Positions 1 through 10,962 of a stretch of DNA of 64,000 nucleotides are shown here, piece by piece. A program made the position numbers and the translations under genes. Position 1 is the first letter of the stretch. Each line of letters opens with the position of its first letter. The stretch is from Halioglobus japonicus (GTDB taxonomy: Bacteria > Pseudomonadota > Gammaproteobacteria > Pseudomonadales > Halieaceae). A model generated the notes under the pieces. The model was not told the DNA's origin, made no database searches, and saw only the letters and a list, made by a program, of their open reading frames with translations. The stretch covers positions 2,170,001 to 2,234,000 of the forward strand of contig NZ_CP019450.1 in the NCBI RefSeq assembly GCF_001983995.1, in the 5' to 3' direction.

Positions 1-1518
1 CTGCAGTGCTTCGTAATTCTCGACCTGGGCGTTAACGTCGGCCATGAGTTTCTCGAAGTGGGCAGACGCTTTGGTGCGGAACGCGGGATCATCGTAATCG
101 TCGCGCAGGCCCTCAGCCAGCTGCAGGGTGGCGTAGCAGGCGGGGCGACCCGGGCCGGATACACAGGACTGCTCCACCCAGCCGTCGGCGCTGAGCAGGT
201 TTTCCAGAGGTACCGGGGCGACGTACTTGCCCTTGCTGGTTTTGAAAAGCTCTTTGACCCGCCCGGTAATGCACAACAGGCCACCGTCGTACACACCGCG
301 GTCGCCTGTTTTGAAGTATCCGTCCTCGGTCATGACCTCTGCGGTCAGTTCGGGAGCCTTGTAGTAACCCATCATCAGGCCCGGTGACTTGACTTCGATT
401 TCACCGACATCGGAAATACGGGCATCGACGCCCACCGCAGGGTGACCCACCGTGCCGGGGGCGCGCATGCCTTCCGTCGACATGTGTGAGTAGGCGAAAT
501 CCTCTGTCATGCCGTAGCCTTCCATGATCTTCAGGCCGAGCTTGTCATACCACCGGATCAGGTCGGGTGGGATGGGTGCTGAACCACTGGCTGCCATACG
601 CACACTGCCCAGGCCGAGGCCGTCGAGCACTTTTTTGCGAATGATGTTTTTCACCACGGGAATTTTCAGCAGCAGATTCAGTTTTTCTTCCGGGAATTTC
701 TGGAATACCCCGGACTGGAACTTGAGCCATAGCCGGGGCACGCTGATAAACAGGGTGGGGCGGGCGCGGCGCAGATCCGCCAGGAAGGTGTCGAGCTCCT
801 CGGCAAAGAAAATATGTACACCCTGGTAGATCGAACCGGCCTCTACCAGCGCGCGCTCCATAACGTGGGCCAATGGCAGGTAGGAAATAATCCGGTCGCT
901 CTCATTGATCTCCAGTACATCACCCTGCAGCGATGCGGGCGCAGAGATGGACTGGAACGAATGGGCGACGCCCTTGGGCCGCCCGGTGCTGCCTGAGGTG
1001 TAACAGATCAACGCGCGCTGTTCAGCGGGCCATACCGGCACCTCGTCAATGGGGGCCTGTTTGGCAATAATGTCGTCCCACTTGGGGTAGTCATTGGCGG
1101 GCGCCAGGGGCAGGGCGATACGGGGCATGTCGGCAGGTACGCCGGGCTCCATCGCTTCCCAGCCATCCAGCTTGCCCACGAAAATCAGCTTGGCCTCGGA
1201 GTGGTCGAGAATATAGTTCACGGTCTCGGCGTTGAGCGTAGGGTACAGCGCGACGGTGCAGTGTCCCGCCATCCAGATGGCCAGCTCGGCAATAATGAAG
1301 TGAGCGCAGTTCTTGGAGATCATGGCGATGTTGCTGTTCGCCGGCAGATCCAGACTGTTGATGTGGGCGGCCATGCGGCGCGCCTCGTCCATGGTTTGGG
1401 CCCAGGTGTAGTCCACTGCCTCACCGTTGATGGGCTGGGTCATGAATACGCGATCGGGGTGACGTTGCTCGCGGTTTACCGCCGCCTGCAAGACAAGGGC
1501 GTCTAATTGCTGGGTCAT
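1..1518 (-). CDS. Long-chain acyl-CoA synthetase (AMP-forming), C-terminus outside window
   Basis: ATP-dependent activation of fatty acids to acyl-CoA. Read on the minus strand from ATG at 1518, 506 codons are open to base 1, so the C-terminal end is missing. The AMP-binding P-loop YTSGSTGRPKG is near residue 175, the adenylate motif EGYGMTED near 335, and the hinge-type motif GRVKELFKTSKGKYVAP further on. That last motif is typical of the FAA1/COG1022 long-chain branch rather than the acetyl-CoA synthetase branch. It lies 92 bases downstream of glcF in the same direction, with its own spacing, so co-transcription is possible but not shown. The substrate chain length cannot be read from the sequence. 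Confidence 0.88.
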   Translation of the reverse strand, partial: MTQQLDALVLQAAVNREQRHPDRVFMTQPINGEAVDYTWAQTMDEARRMAAHINSLDLPANSNIAMISKNCAHFIIAELAIWMAGHCTVALYPTLNAETVNYILDHSEAKLIFVGKLDGWEAMEPGVPADMPRIALPLAPANDYPKWDDIIAKQAPIDEVPVWPAEQRALICYTSGSTGRPKGVAHSFQSISAPASLQGDVLEINESDRIISYLPLAHVMERALVEAGSIYQGVHIFFAEELDTFLADLRRARPTLFISVPRLWLKFQSGVFQKFPEEKLNLLLKIPVVKNIIRKKVLDGLGLGSVRMAASGSAPIPPDLIRWYDKLGLKIMEGYGMTEDFAYSHMSTEGMRAPGTVGHPAVGVDARISDVGEIEVKSPGLMMGYYKAPELTAEVMTEDGYFKTGDRGVYDGGLLCITGRVKELFKTSKGKYVAPVPLENLLSADGWVEQSCVSGPGRPACYATLQLAEGLRDDYDDPAFRTKASAHFEKLMADVNAQVENYEALQ

Positions 1519-1610
1519 TTTTGGAATCCTTCTCAGTGGAGGGAGCTTAATACCTTAAACCACGCCGACAGGCAATGCTGACCGGCATATGCGCGGCCAA
1601 TACCCGTTAT

Positions 1611-2837
<1,227 letters not shown>

Positions 2838-2839
2838 GC

Positions 2840-3880
2840 TTACATCCAGCTGTACAGCCGGCCGGGATTGAAAATCCCCTGCGGATCGAAAGTTTGCTTG
2901 AGCCTCAGCTGCAGGCGCTGCTGCACGGGATCGAGTTCGCCGCGTACTTCGGTGTTGCGATCCCCGCCAGCGAACAATACGACGTGACCCGCTTCAACAG
3001 CTGGTGCGTCACTGCTGCGGTACCAGCGTTGCTGGCCGGCCCAGTCGATCAGGCAACCCGTCTCTGCCTGCAGCGGCTCTGTGGCTCGGGTTGATTGGCG
3101 CCAGAGAGGCTGGGCGCCCTTGAAAAAGGGCAGGCTCATATCTCGCAGGTCGGCCCAGAAGGGGTGCTCAGCAGTCAGGGTCTCCCCGCCCCAGCTGGCA
3201 GCGGTGGCCTGCACCGCTGATGCCGCGCCCGCCAGACGCAAATAGAGTCGGCCATCCAGCCAGCAGGCAGCGGTGAGCGGGCGCGGTGTTGCCGCTTTTT
3301 CGCTCATGGTTTGCAGGGCTTGTTGGGCATCCATCTCGAAGGTCAATGTGAGTGTTTGTTCCGGCGCCGGTACCACTTTGAGGGTAACGTCGGTAATGAG
3401 CCCCAGGCAGCCCAATGCCCCGGCCTGGAGTCGGCTTGCGTCGTAACCGGCCACATTTTTCATGACCTTGCCACCGAGCGCCAGTTGTTCGCCCCGGCCG
3501 TTGATCAGGCCGACGCCCATGGTGGCATCGCGGATGGACCCCAGCCAAGGCCGGCCCGGGCCTGATAAGTTGCAGGCCAAGGTGCCGCCGAGAGTAGCGT
3601 TGCCGCCGTAGCGCGGCGGCTCAAATGGCAGGACCTGGCCTTCGCTGGCCACCGCCGCCGCGAGTTCAGCGACGGGCGTGCCCGCCCGTGCCTGCAGCAT
3701 CAGCTCGCTGGGTTGATAATCGATGATGCCGGTATGACCGCCCACATTCAGCGGTGTGCCCTCGCAGTCCCTGCCCACGGCATGGGTTTTGGTGCCGCCG
3801 GCGGTGATGCGCAATGGACGTTGGTCACTGGCAGCTTCGACGACTGCCTCCTGCAGGCCCAGGGCAGTATCAGCAGCCAT
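2840..3880 (-). CDS. glcE: Glycolate oxidase FAD-binding subunit GlcE
   Basis: Second FAD-binding subunit of glycolate oxidase. I place the start at ATG 3880, which gives 346 aa beginning MAADTALGL. An upstream in-frame ATG at 4075 would only add an out-of-frame reading of glcD that does not look like protein. With this start the gene overlaps the glcD stop by 11 bases, as is usual in glcDEF operons. The FAD-binding PCMH features include PLNVGGHTGIIDY and GGNATLGGTLACNLSG in the N-terminal half. The C-terminus FDPQGIFNPGRLY is the standard family ending. Confidence 0.93.
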   Translation of the reverse strand: MAADTALGLQEAVVEAASDQRPLRITAGGTKTHAVGRDCEGTPLNVGGHTGIIDYQPSELMLQARAGTPVAELAAAVASEGQVLPFEPPRYGGNATLGGTLACNLSGPGRPWLGSIRDATMGVGLINGRGEQLALGGKVMKNVAGYDASRLQAGALGCLGLITDVTLKVVPAPEQTLTLTFEMDAQQALQTMSEKAATPRPLTAACWLDGRLYLRLAGAASAVQATAASWGGETLTAEHPFWADLRDMSLPFFKGAQPLWRQSTRATEPLQAETGCLIDWAGQQRWYRSSDAPAVEAGHVVLFAGGDRNTEVRGELDPVQQRLQLRLKQTFDPQGIFNPGRLYSWM

Positions 3881-5333
3881 GGTTGTGCTTACCTGGCAGA
3901 GCGCGATATTCCTGGCAGCGCTTGAGTATGGGGACGCCTTTGCCGGGATTGAGCGTGAGCTGCGGATCGAATGCCGCTTTGATGTCCTCAAACAGGTGCA
4001 GTTCGCTCTCACCGTACTGGTCGTGCATTTGGTTGAGCTTTTCCAGCCCCACACCGTGCTCACCGGTAATGGCACCGCCCACCGCCACTGAGAGCTCGAG
4101 AATGTCGACGCCGAATTGTTCCGCCCGGGTCACCTGGGCGGGGTCGGCGGCGTCGTACATGATGAGCGGGTGGAGGTTGCCGTCGCCGGCGTGGAAAACA
4201 TTGGCGACGCGCAGGTCGTATTTTTTTGACAGGCGACTGATTTCTTCCAGCACATGAGAGACCTGGTGGCGGGGAATAGTGCCGTCCATGCAGTAGTAGT
4301 CTGGCGACATTCTGCCGACCGCCGGAAACGCGGACTTCCGCCCCTTCCACAACAGCGACCGCTCGGCTTCATCTTCGGAGACCCGCAGACTGGTCGCGCC
4401 GTGCGCCGTGAAAATGGCGCTCACCTCGTCGATGTGCTGGGCGACTTCCTCCTCGGTGCCATCGAGCTCGCACAGTAGCAATGCCTGGGCATCCCGGGGG
4501 TAGCCTGCCCTGGCAAAATCTTCCGCTGCCTGCAGCGCCAGTGCGTCCATCATTTCCAAACCGCCGGGTATGATGCCGGCGGCGATTACGGCACCGACGG
4601 CGTCGCCCGCCGCGCTGACCGAGTCAAAGCCGGCGAGCAATACGCGGGCGATTTCCGGTCTGGGCAGGAGTTTGACCGTGACTTCCACGGTAACGCCAAG
4701 CAGGCCTTCCGAGCCGGTGATAATGGCCAGCATGTCGAGGCCCGGGCCGTCCAGGCCATCGCCCCCCAGTGTCACTCGCTCGCCCTCTACGGTCAGCATC
4801 TCCACGGCCAGCAGATTATGGGTGGTGAGTCCGTATTTCAGGCAGTGGACGCCACCGGAATTGGCGGCCACATTGCCGCCAATGGTGCAGGCGATTTGCG
4901 AGGACGGGTCCGGCGCGTAGTAGAGTCCATGCTCTGCGGCCGCCTCGGAAATCGCCAGATTGGTCACGCCCGGTTCCAGCCGCGCGGTCCGCGCCACCGG
5001 GTCGATGTCGAGAATACGGTTGAGCTTGGCAAGGCCGAGCAATACACCCTCAGGGTGCGCCATGGCGCCCGCCGTCAGTCCGGTACCTGCGCCGCGGGGC
5101 ACGACTGGCACGCCCAGTTCATGGCAACACTGCAATACTGCCTGAGCCTGATCAGCGGTTTCCGGAAGCGCGATAAACAGCGGTAGTTCTCGATACAGGG
5201 AGAGTGCGTCGCATTCGTAGGGACGCTGGGCTTCGGTCTCTTCGATCAGGCAGTGTGCCGGCAGGATACTCGCCAGCCGCTGACGCAATAGGTCAGCCGA
5301 TACGGGTGCGAGGGTGTGAGGTGTTGTGGTCAT
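3870..5333 (-). CDS. glcD: Glycolate oxidase catalytic subunit GlcD
   Basis: FAD-linked catalytic subunit that oxidises glycolate (and often D-lactate). It is 487 aa, close to the E. coli GlcD length. The FAD-binding segment PRGAGTGLTAGAMAHPEG is near residue 80 and CTIGGNVAANSGG near 150. The C-terminal oxidase motifs HAGDGNLHPLIMYD and ITGEHGVGLEKL are intact. The start ATG at 5333 shares ATGA with the stop of the upstream FHA-EAL gene, so translation of the two may be coupled. That is unusual, because glcD is normally preceded by a regulator (GlcC) or a permease. Confidence 0.95.
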   Translation of the reverse strand: MTTTPHTLAPVSADLLRQRLASILPAHCLIEETEAQRPYECDALSLYRELPLFIALPETADQAQAVLQCCHELGVPVVPRGAGTGLTAGAMAHPEGVLLGLAKLNRILDIDPVARTARLEPGVTNLAISEAAAEHGLYYAPDPSSQIACTIGGNVAANSGGVHCLKYGLTTHNLLAVEMLTVEGERVTLGGDGLDGPGLDMLAIITGSEGLLGVTVEVTVKLLPRPEIARVLLAGFDSVSAAGDAVGAVIAAGIIPGGLEMMDALALQAAEDFARAGYPRDAQALLLCELDGTEEEVAQHIDEVSAIFTAHGATSLRVSEDEAERSLLWKGRKSAFPAVGRMSPDYYCMDGTIPRHQVSHVLEEISRLSKKYDLRVANVFHAGDGNLHPLIMYDAADPAQVTRAEQFGVDILELSVAVGGAITGEHGVGLEKLNQMHDQYGESELHLFEDIKAAFDPQLTLNPGKGVPILKRCQEYRALPGKHNHGC

Positions 5334-6454
5334 TGCTGCGTATCATACCAGCTCTGGCGCCGCAGGTGAGGTAAAGCCCCCTGGGTGGGCTGGCCGTAGT
5401 AATAACCCTGGATAAAGTCGAAACCCATGCTTTGACAGGCCTCGGCCTCACCGGCGGTTTCCACGCCCTCGGCAATGGTTTTACTGCCGACTTTCTTGGC
5501 GATATCGACAAACATACTCACCATCTCAAAGCGCTTGGGTTCAGCCTGGTCGATCTTGCGGATCAGGTTCATATCAAACTTCAGATAGTCTGCCGGGGCC
5601 TCGATGAGTTCCATTAGACGCGCCTGGCCGGCACCGAAATCGTCGTAAGCGAGGCCGATGCCGAGCCGGTGAAGCTCGACCTGCAGGTGTTTCATCCGGT
5701 CGATGTCGGACACCGCTCTCTCGTGAATCTCGAGCACGATTTCGAGGTTGGGATAGGCACTGCGCGAGCAGGTCAGGAATATTGCGCAGCTCATCCGGAT
5801 GAATGTTAATGAAGAAGGGCGCGTTAGCCTGCAGCCCAGAGGCGATTTCCAGCCCGCAAATGTGAAACAGGTGGCTTGACTGCAGGGCCAGGCCGGAGAT
5901 GCTCTCGGCAATGTAAAACAGTGGGCCGGGGAAGGGCGACAGGCGCTCATGGGTGCCGCGCCCCAGTATTTCATAGGCGTGGATGGGATTGCCTTCTATG
6001 CAGGCCACAATCGGCTGGAACGCAGGTTCGACCATCTTTTGGTCGAGCAACTCCTGCAGCTCGCGAATACCGACGGCAAGGTTCTTGGGCAGCGCCGGCA
6101 TGCTGGTGACGGTCATGTCACTGTCGGGTTCTGCGGTTGCTGCACCGCGCTCAGGAATGAGGCGAGCTTCGAAATCTGTAAAGTGCACGACGTCGCCATG
6201 GGATAGAGGCTCTTCGCCGCGCAGGCGACGTCGATTGACATAGGTACCATTGGACTGTCTGTGTCACGCAGGTAGAGCTGACGGTCGCGGCGCTCCATGA
6301 CGGCGTGCAGGCGGGACGTCTTGCGACTGGTGGCGGTGAAGTTAATCCCCGGCTTGCGCCCTATCTGAAAGGGAAAGCGGTTGACGGCTACGCGAGTTAG
6401 CATGCCGAGGCCTTTGAAGTAGCCTTCGATAAACCACTGAACTTCGCTGCTCAT
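5330..6454 (-). pseudogene. FHA-EAL domain protein (c-di-GMP phosphodiesterase type), two apparent frameshifts
   Basis: Read right to left from ATG 6454, three overlapping frames join into one protein of about 370 aa. The first frame gives a forkhead-associated domain (FQIGRKPG near residue 30, then SRLHAVMERR). After a shift beside the GG at 6252-6253 the frame continues NGTYVNRRRLRGEE, the standard end of an FHA fold. The second frame opens an EAL domain (EPAFQPIVA, YEILGRG, FINIHPDEL). A second shift near 5765-5775 leads to EIVLEIHE, AYDDFGAG, LKFD, IAEGVET and FIQGYYYG. All metal and catalytic EAL residues are present once the frames are joined, so the protein would probably be an active c-di-GMP hydrolase. 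It is either a recent pseudogene or intact in nature with sequencing errors. Its TGA overlaps the glcD start. Confidence 0.8.
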
Positions 6455-6583
6455 GTGGCGAATAAAGCCACCCGAGATTTTTTGTTTTCACAACTCAAGA
6501 TAACTTGCAGATAAATCAATGTATTCGGCGCGAAATTTTCGACATGGCGGAGCAGATATTATACCCATGATTGTAAGGGATAC

Positions 6584-7500
6584 TCAGGTGGCAGGCACTG
6601 CCGTCGGGCTCTCAGATGACTTGAGACCGAAGCTCAGGGTTTGTGGCCGACCGGCTGGCAACCAGGTCCCACCGAGCCGGTCCCAGATGGCGAGGCAGGT
6701 GCCAAAATTTCGGTCCTGGTGTGCTGCTGCAGCACTGTGATGCAGTTGGTGTTGGGCCGGGCTGACGAAGATCCGCTCGAGGTGTCCGAAACCTACCCAT
6801 ACGGGTGAGTGGCGCAAGTTGGCTCCGGCCGCATTGAACAGGAAGCCCAGGGCGTCCACGCCGAGGATATCGATACCGTCGACCTGACGACCGAACAGCC
6901 AGACGAAAGTACCGCTCACGGCGCCGAACACCAGCATGCCTCGCAGATAGTAGAGCGCCATCTCCATGGGGTGAACCCGGTGCAGGGTCAGTGGGCTGAG
7001 TACTTCAGCGCTGTGGTGAACACGGTGCAGTCGCCACAGCAGGGGTACACGGTGCATGGCACGGTGCAGGCCAAAGCGGCTCAGGTCTTCGAGCAGGAAA
7101 AATGCGAAGGTGTAGCAGGCGATGATTGCGGCGCCGTGCCAGGCCAGCTCGGGCGCACTGCCCAGTTGCCCCTGCCATAGCCGCGCTACCCATAGCGTCG
7201 CCAGGACATGGCCGCCAAACAGTGGCACCAGCAGCGCAAGGCGCAGCAGGGTGTTAAGCAGCAAAAGTCCGAGATCGACCAGGTGTGACGGATGGCGCCA
7301 GTAACCTGCCGGCAAGGTCTTGTTCAATAGCGCCCGGGTCGCAGCGTTCCGTGTCGCCAGGCGAGTACCAGCCACCCCAGTATAAGGCTGCTCAGCAAAA
7401 AGCCCCAGAACAGGCGCTTGCCAGGATCCAGCGGCAGGCTCCAAAGCGCCGCGAGAGTATCTCCCGGGGCGCTGATCAGAGCAGTGGCCAGCGTATCCAT
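6584..7500 (-). pseudogene. Fatty acid hydroxylase / sterol desaturase family membrane protein, one apparent frameshift
   Basis: Di-iron membrane hydroxylase family. The three histidine clusters HRAMH, HRVHH and HQLHH are visible, with several hydrophobic helices. The true start is ATG 7500, which shares ATGA with the stop of the TonB receptor gene. That frame encodes about 58 aa including the hydrophobic stretch FWGFLLSSLILGWLVLAW, and stops at 7324. The rest of the protein is in another frame from about 7335 leftwards (ALLNKTLPAGYWRHPSH). Adding one base in the CCCGGG tract at 7331-7339 would fuse the two into a protein of about 305 aa. It is the last gene of the Fur-box operon. The substrate is unknown. 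Confidence 0.8.
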
Positions 7501-9683
7501 CAGAACCGGTAGTTGACGCCGACTTTCAAGACTCGAGGTTGATTCGGACGGGCACCGAAGGGACGGCGGGACACGATTTCGCGTTCGTCACTGAGGTTTT
7601 CGCCGATGAGCCGCAGGGTCAGGTCTTCGGTAATGTCGTAGTTGGCGGACAGGTTCCAGGTGGTGAGCGAGCGCGTTGAGGTCGCTGTATTGAAACTGTC
7701 CTGGCCGGGGAGTTCGCGCATTTTGCCGATGTACTTCACCGCCGCGTAAACGCTCCAGCGGTAATTGGCGACGCCGACCTGCAGCCGCCCCTGATGCTCG
7801 GGGGTGTAGGGCAGCTCGTCGCCTGCGCGCACCAGTCCCCACTGCGAGAAGTCCGACAGGAAGCTGTTCTGGAAGGAAGACTCGGTGTAGGTGTAGCTCA
7901 GCTCGACCGGGAAGGTCAGACCATCGACCCAGGCACCGACATAGTTTGCGGTGACTTCAGCACCCGAAATCTCGACCTCGCCCCCGTTGAATTCTTCGCC
8001 CACTTCACAGCTGGGGTCTGAGACACGGCAGCGTCCCAACAGATTCGCGTAATCGCTGAAGAAGCCAATCAGGTCGAACTGCATGGTGTCGCGCGTAAAT
8101 CGCACACCGTACTCGTAGTTGACGCTGTCTTCTGGGTCGACACTGTCGTCGGCACCGGGGCCGGCAGGAGAGAAACCCTTGTTGACGCCGAGCAGGAAGC
8201 CGATGTCATCGGTCCATTGGTAAAAGAGTCCGGCGCCGGGCAATACAATTGACTCAGAATTGTCGCTGCGGGTGTCGGTCAGCTCATTATCAAATTCGCC
8301 TTCAATGTGCTCGTAGCGCACACCTACATTGAATTTCCAGTCGCCCCATTGCATTTCGTCTTCAACAAAGCCCGACCAGGCATCGGTTTCCGCCTTGTTC
8401 AGGGCTTTTTTGTAGCGCTCACCCAGGCCGTCCGTGACCAGACCCTCGGCGGTCATGAGGTAGCCGCGCACCTTGTGGTCGCGTTTCACGTAGTCGTAGT
8501 GGTAGCGCAGGCCGGTTCGAAGCCGGTGCTCGGTCTCCCCGACACTGAGGCGCCAGGTAAGGCGGGACTCGATACCGCTGGAGCCATATTCGCGATCATT
8601 GTTGGTCACGTCGATGATGGTTGATTCATCATCGGGGTCAGAGAACGCCTCGCCCCGCAGCAAGGCCATCTCATCGATAAAAATATTGGGGTATGCCAGT
8701 ACCAGCGATGGCGGCTGACCATCGATAAACCCATCGAATTTATTCCAGCTGCGATCGAACTGATTGACATAGGCGGTGGTAAACACGTCCCAGTGCTCGG
8801 CCCCGGATAGACTGTGTAGCAGATGCGCCTGGCGGTGCTCCGATTCGAAGGTGTCGAGTTCGCTGGCCACGTAGCGGCGATCGGGATCTGCGCCAAAATC
8901 GTCGTCGGTCAGGCCGAGGTAGGTCTCGTCAGAGTCTTCATCGGCATAGCCGAGCTTCAGCTCCAATTGCTGGTCCAGCTCGGCGTTGTCAGCCGAGCGC
9001 CACATCAGGCGCAGATTGGCGTCGTTGCGTCGAAAGCCGGTATCGCCGCCGCTGTCCAGTTGCTTGAAGCCATCGGCGCCGTAGTGGAGCACGTCGATGT
9101 CGTAGCCGAACTGGCCAACCGTGTCGCCATAGCGGGCGCGAACTTTGCGGTAGTCGTCGCTCCCGGCTGCGAGATCAAGCTCACCTCTGGCGTCTTCCGG
9201 TACCTTTGGCGAGACCAGATTCAGTGCGCCTCCCACCGTGTGTGGGCCGTAGGGAATGGCGGCAGGTCCCTTGAACACTTCCACCGCCGCCATGCGATTG
9301 ACGTTGGGAATATAGTAGGCCGCCGGCGCAGAGTAGGGCGCTGGTGCGATGAGCATCCCGTCCTCCATGAGCGTAATCTTCTGGCTGCGTTCCGAGGTGG
9401 CGCCGCGTATGCCGATATTCGGGCGGAGGCCGTAGCCGTCTTCGAAACGGATATAGACGCCGGGCACCTGGCCCAGCAGTTCGTTGAGATCAGTGCTGTC
9501 GAAGGCGCGGATACTTTCCTCGTCGATGAAGCTGGCGGAGCCGGACAGTGTACGGATGGCATCGGCACCGCCGGTCACCAGGACCTCCTCATACAGTGGC
9601 GTAACCTCAGGCGGTTCCTGCGCGACACTTTGCGAGGCGTAGGCCAGGCTGAGTAAGGCCAGTGGGATCGTTCGTTTAGTCAT
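7500..9683 (-). CDS. TonB-dependent outer-membrane receptor (FecA-like)
   Basis: Outer-membrane gated channel, here probably for an iron complex. The start is ATG 9683 (727 aa), which overlaps the imelysin stop by 8 bases; an upstream in-frame start would run deep into that gene. A signal peptide (residues 1-21, ending SVAQ) is followed by the TonB-box-like EEVLVTGG. The plug domain comes next (LGQVPGVYIRFEDGYG, IGIRGATSERSQKITL), then a long barrel ending in the typical aromatic VNYRF. It is third in an operon with a DUF4856 lipoprotein and an imelysin, under a candidate Fur box. The plug resembles FecA-type receptors, but the ligand is not decidable from sequence. Confidence 0.9.
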   Translation of the reverse strand: MTKRTIPLALLSLAYASQSVAQEPPEVTPLYEEVLVTGGADAIRTLSGSASFIDEESIRAFDSTDLNELLGQVPGVYIRFEDGYGLRPNIGIRGATSERSQKITLMEDGMLIAPAPYSAPAAYYIPNVNRMAAVEVFKGPAAIPYGPHTVGGALNLVSPKVPEDARGELDLAAGSDDYRKVRARYGDTVGQFGYDIDVLHYGADGFKQLDSGGDTGFRRNDANLRLMWRSADNAELDQQLELKLGYADEDSDETYLGLTDDDFGADPDRRYVASELDTFESEHRQAHLLHSLSGAEHWDVFTTAYVNQFDRSWNKFDGFIDGQPPSLVLAYPNIFIDEMALLRGEAFSDPDDESTIIDVTNNDREYGSSGIESRLTWRLSVGETEHRLRTGLRYHYDYVKRDHKVRGYLMTAEGLVTDGLGERYKKALNKAETDAWSGFVEDEMQWGDWKFNVGVRYEHIEGEFDNELTDTRSDNSESIVLPGAGLFYQWTDDIGFLLGVNKGFSPAGPGADDSVDPEDSVNYEYGVRFTRDTMQFDLIGFFSDYANLLGRCRVSDPSCEVGEEFNGGEVEISGAEVTANYVGAWVDGLTFPVELSYTYTESSFQNSFLSDFSQWGLVRAGDELPYTPEHQGRLQVGVANYRWSVYAAVKYIGKMRELPGQDSFNTATSTRSLTTWNLSANYDITEDLTLRLIGENLSDEREIVSRRPFGARPNQPRVLKVGVNYRF

Positions 9684-10962
9684 TGTCGGATTGCACCCTG
9701 TCAGGTAAGTCCAGGTTAACGATAGTGACGAAGTCGGTGCGCAGGCTATCGGTGACCCGCTTGAGATAACCGTGCAGGGCGCAGGCGGATTGTGACTGAT
9801 CGGCATCAGGGTTGGCGGCGCTGTTGGCGCAGCCTGCGGCGTTGTCTGTGGCGACTAGCGTCTCTGCCTGTTCGAGGAGTGAGCTGTCGATGGTGTCCAG
9901 CAGGTTCAGGGCATCGTCCACTTCACTCAGCATGCGCTCGGCAATGTCGGGGAAACCCTCGGAAGCGATGATGTCATCAAATGAAAGCCCCTCGCCACCG
10001 CTGAACAGTTCACGGAAACTCACCAGGTTCTGTTCAATATTGTCGAGTGAGGTCTGGCTATAGGGAGATTCAGCAAAGTTGGGGCAGGCGGGCTGGCTGC
10101 AGCTGCTGTGCAATCCCAGGGTCGGGCCGAGCTTGCGGTCTTTGACATCGGCCTCAATGTAGAAGAGCGCATCGGAAAGCTGGCCCAGCACCTCTTCATT
10201 GTTGTCAGGGTGGGCGAATTCAGCGCGGTAGTTACCGCCCTCAATCTGCCAGGCCGCAGCGAGTTCAGCACTCGCATTTGCTATATCAGTGGCGAGACGG
10301 ATGGCATGTTCACAGCGCCATTGCTTGCGCTGGTCGGCGTCGCGCTGGTCCCAATCCGCAGTTTCGGGGATTTGGGTTGGGCAGGTGTGGCGCAAATCCT
10401 CATTGAAAAGCAGGTACTCGACTGCGACCAGGCCTTTCTGGTTATTGAGGCGGGTGGTCAGATCAAAATCCGCAGATTGTCCCAGTACCACAGACTGATC
10501 GACGCCACAGGTACTGAAATTAGTATCGCTGGCGGTCGTCAGTCGCAGGCGCAGTGCGCCTGCATCAAAGGTCGCAGGGCCTATCTGATGCAGTTCCGTG
10601 CGCTGGAAATCATCCATAGCCTGACGCCAGCTCTGACGGGCATCGTCCCTTGCGCCGTTCTCGTCAGCGCTGCCAATAGCGTCACAATAGTTTTGCAGGC
10701 GCCCCGCGGCCGAAGCCAGTTCTGCGCTACTGTCAGCCAGGCTGTTGTAGTTGGGCAGAATGTAGCCATCGACGAGATTTACGAAGACACCGAAGTAGTC
10801 AAAGCCTTCAGGACCAGGTACGGGGACTGGATCGTCGCCGTCACTGCCGCCGCCGGCACATGCAGTCAGGGTAAGGCTTAAAACAGCAGCGGCCGCAATG
10901 CGGCCGCTGTGGGGGAAGGGGAAGGAATTACCAGTTTGCAACATTTTCAGGATCGAACTCAT
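9676..10962 (-). CDS. Imelysin family (peptidase M75-like) lipoprotein
   Basis: Imelysins are periplasmic or outer-membrane-anchored proteins linked to iron uptake, and most lack peptidase activity. The protein is 428 aa from ATG 10962. A second ATG at 10944 is also plausible, and neither has a strong ribosome site. A lipobox LTAC follows the hydrophobic segment AAAAVLSLTL. The motif GLVAVEYLLFNEDL is the family signature, and the last third is helical. It overlaps the upstream DUF4856 gene by 35 bases and the downstream TonB receptor by 8, so all three are tightly coupled. Several cysteines (CGVDQS, CSQPACPN) may form disulfides. Confidence 0.88.
   Translation of the reverse strand: MSSILKMLQTGNSFPFPHSGRIAAAAVLSLTLTACAGGGSDGDDPVPVPGPEGFDYFGVFVNLVDGYILPNYNSLADSSAELASAAGRLQNYCDAIGSADENGARDDARQSWRQAMDDFQRTELHQIGPATFDAGALRLRLTTASDTNFSTCGVDQSVVLGQSADFDLTTRLNNQKGLVAVEYLLFNEDLRHTCPTQIPETADWDQRDADQRKQWRCEHAIRLATDIANASAELAAAWQIEGGNYRAEFAHPDNNEEVLGQLSDALFYIEADVKDRKLGPTLGLHSSCSQPACPNFAESPYSQTSLDNIEQNLVSFRELFSGGEGLSFDDIIASEGFPDIAERMLSEVDDALNLLDTIDSSLLEQAETLVATDNAAGCANSAANPDADQSQSACALHGYLKRVTDSLRTDFVTIVNLDLPDRVQSDND

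Noticed and set aside
8823..9656. Plus-strand open frame of 277 codons opposite the TonB receptor
   Set aside because: Antisense shadow of a well-supported gene.
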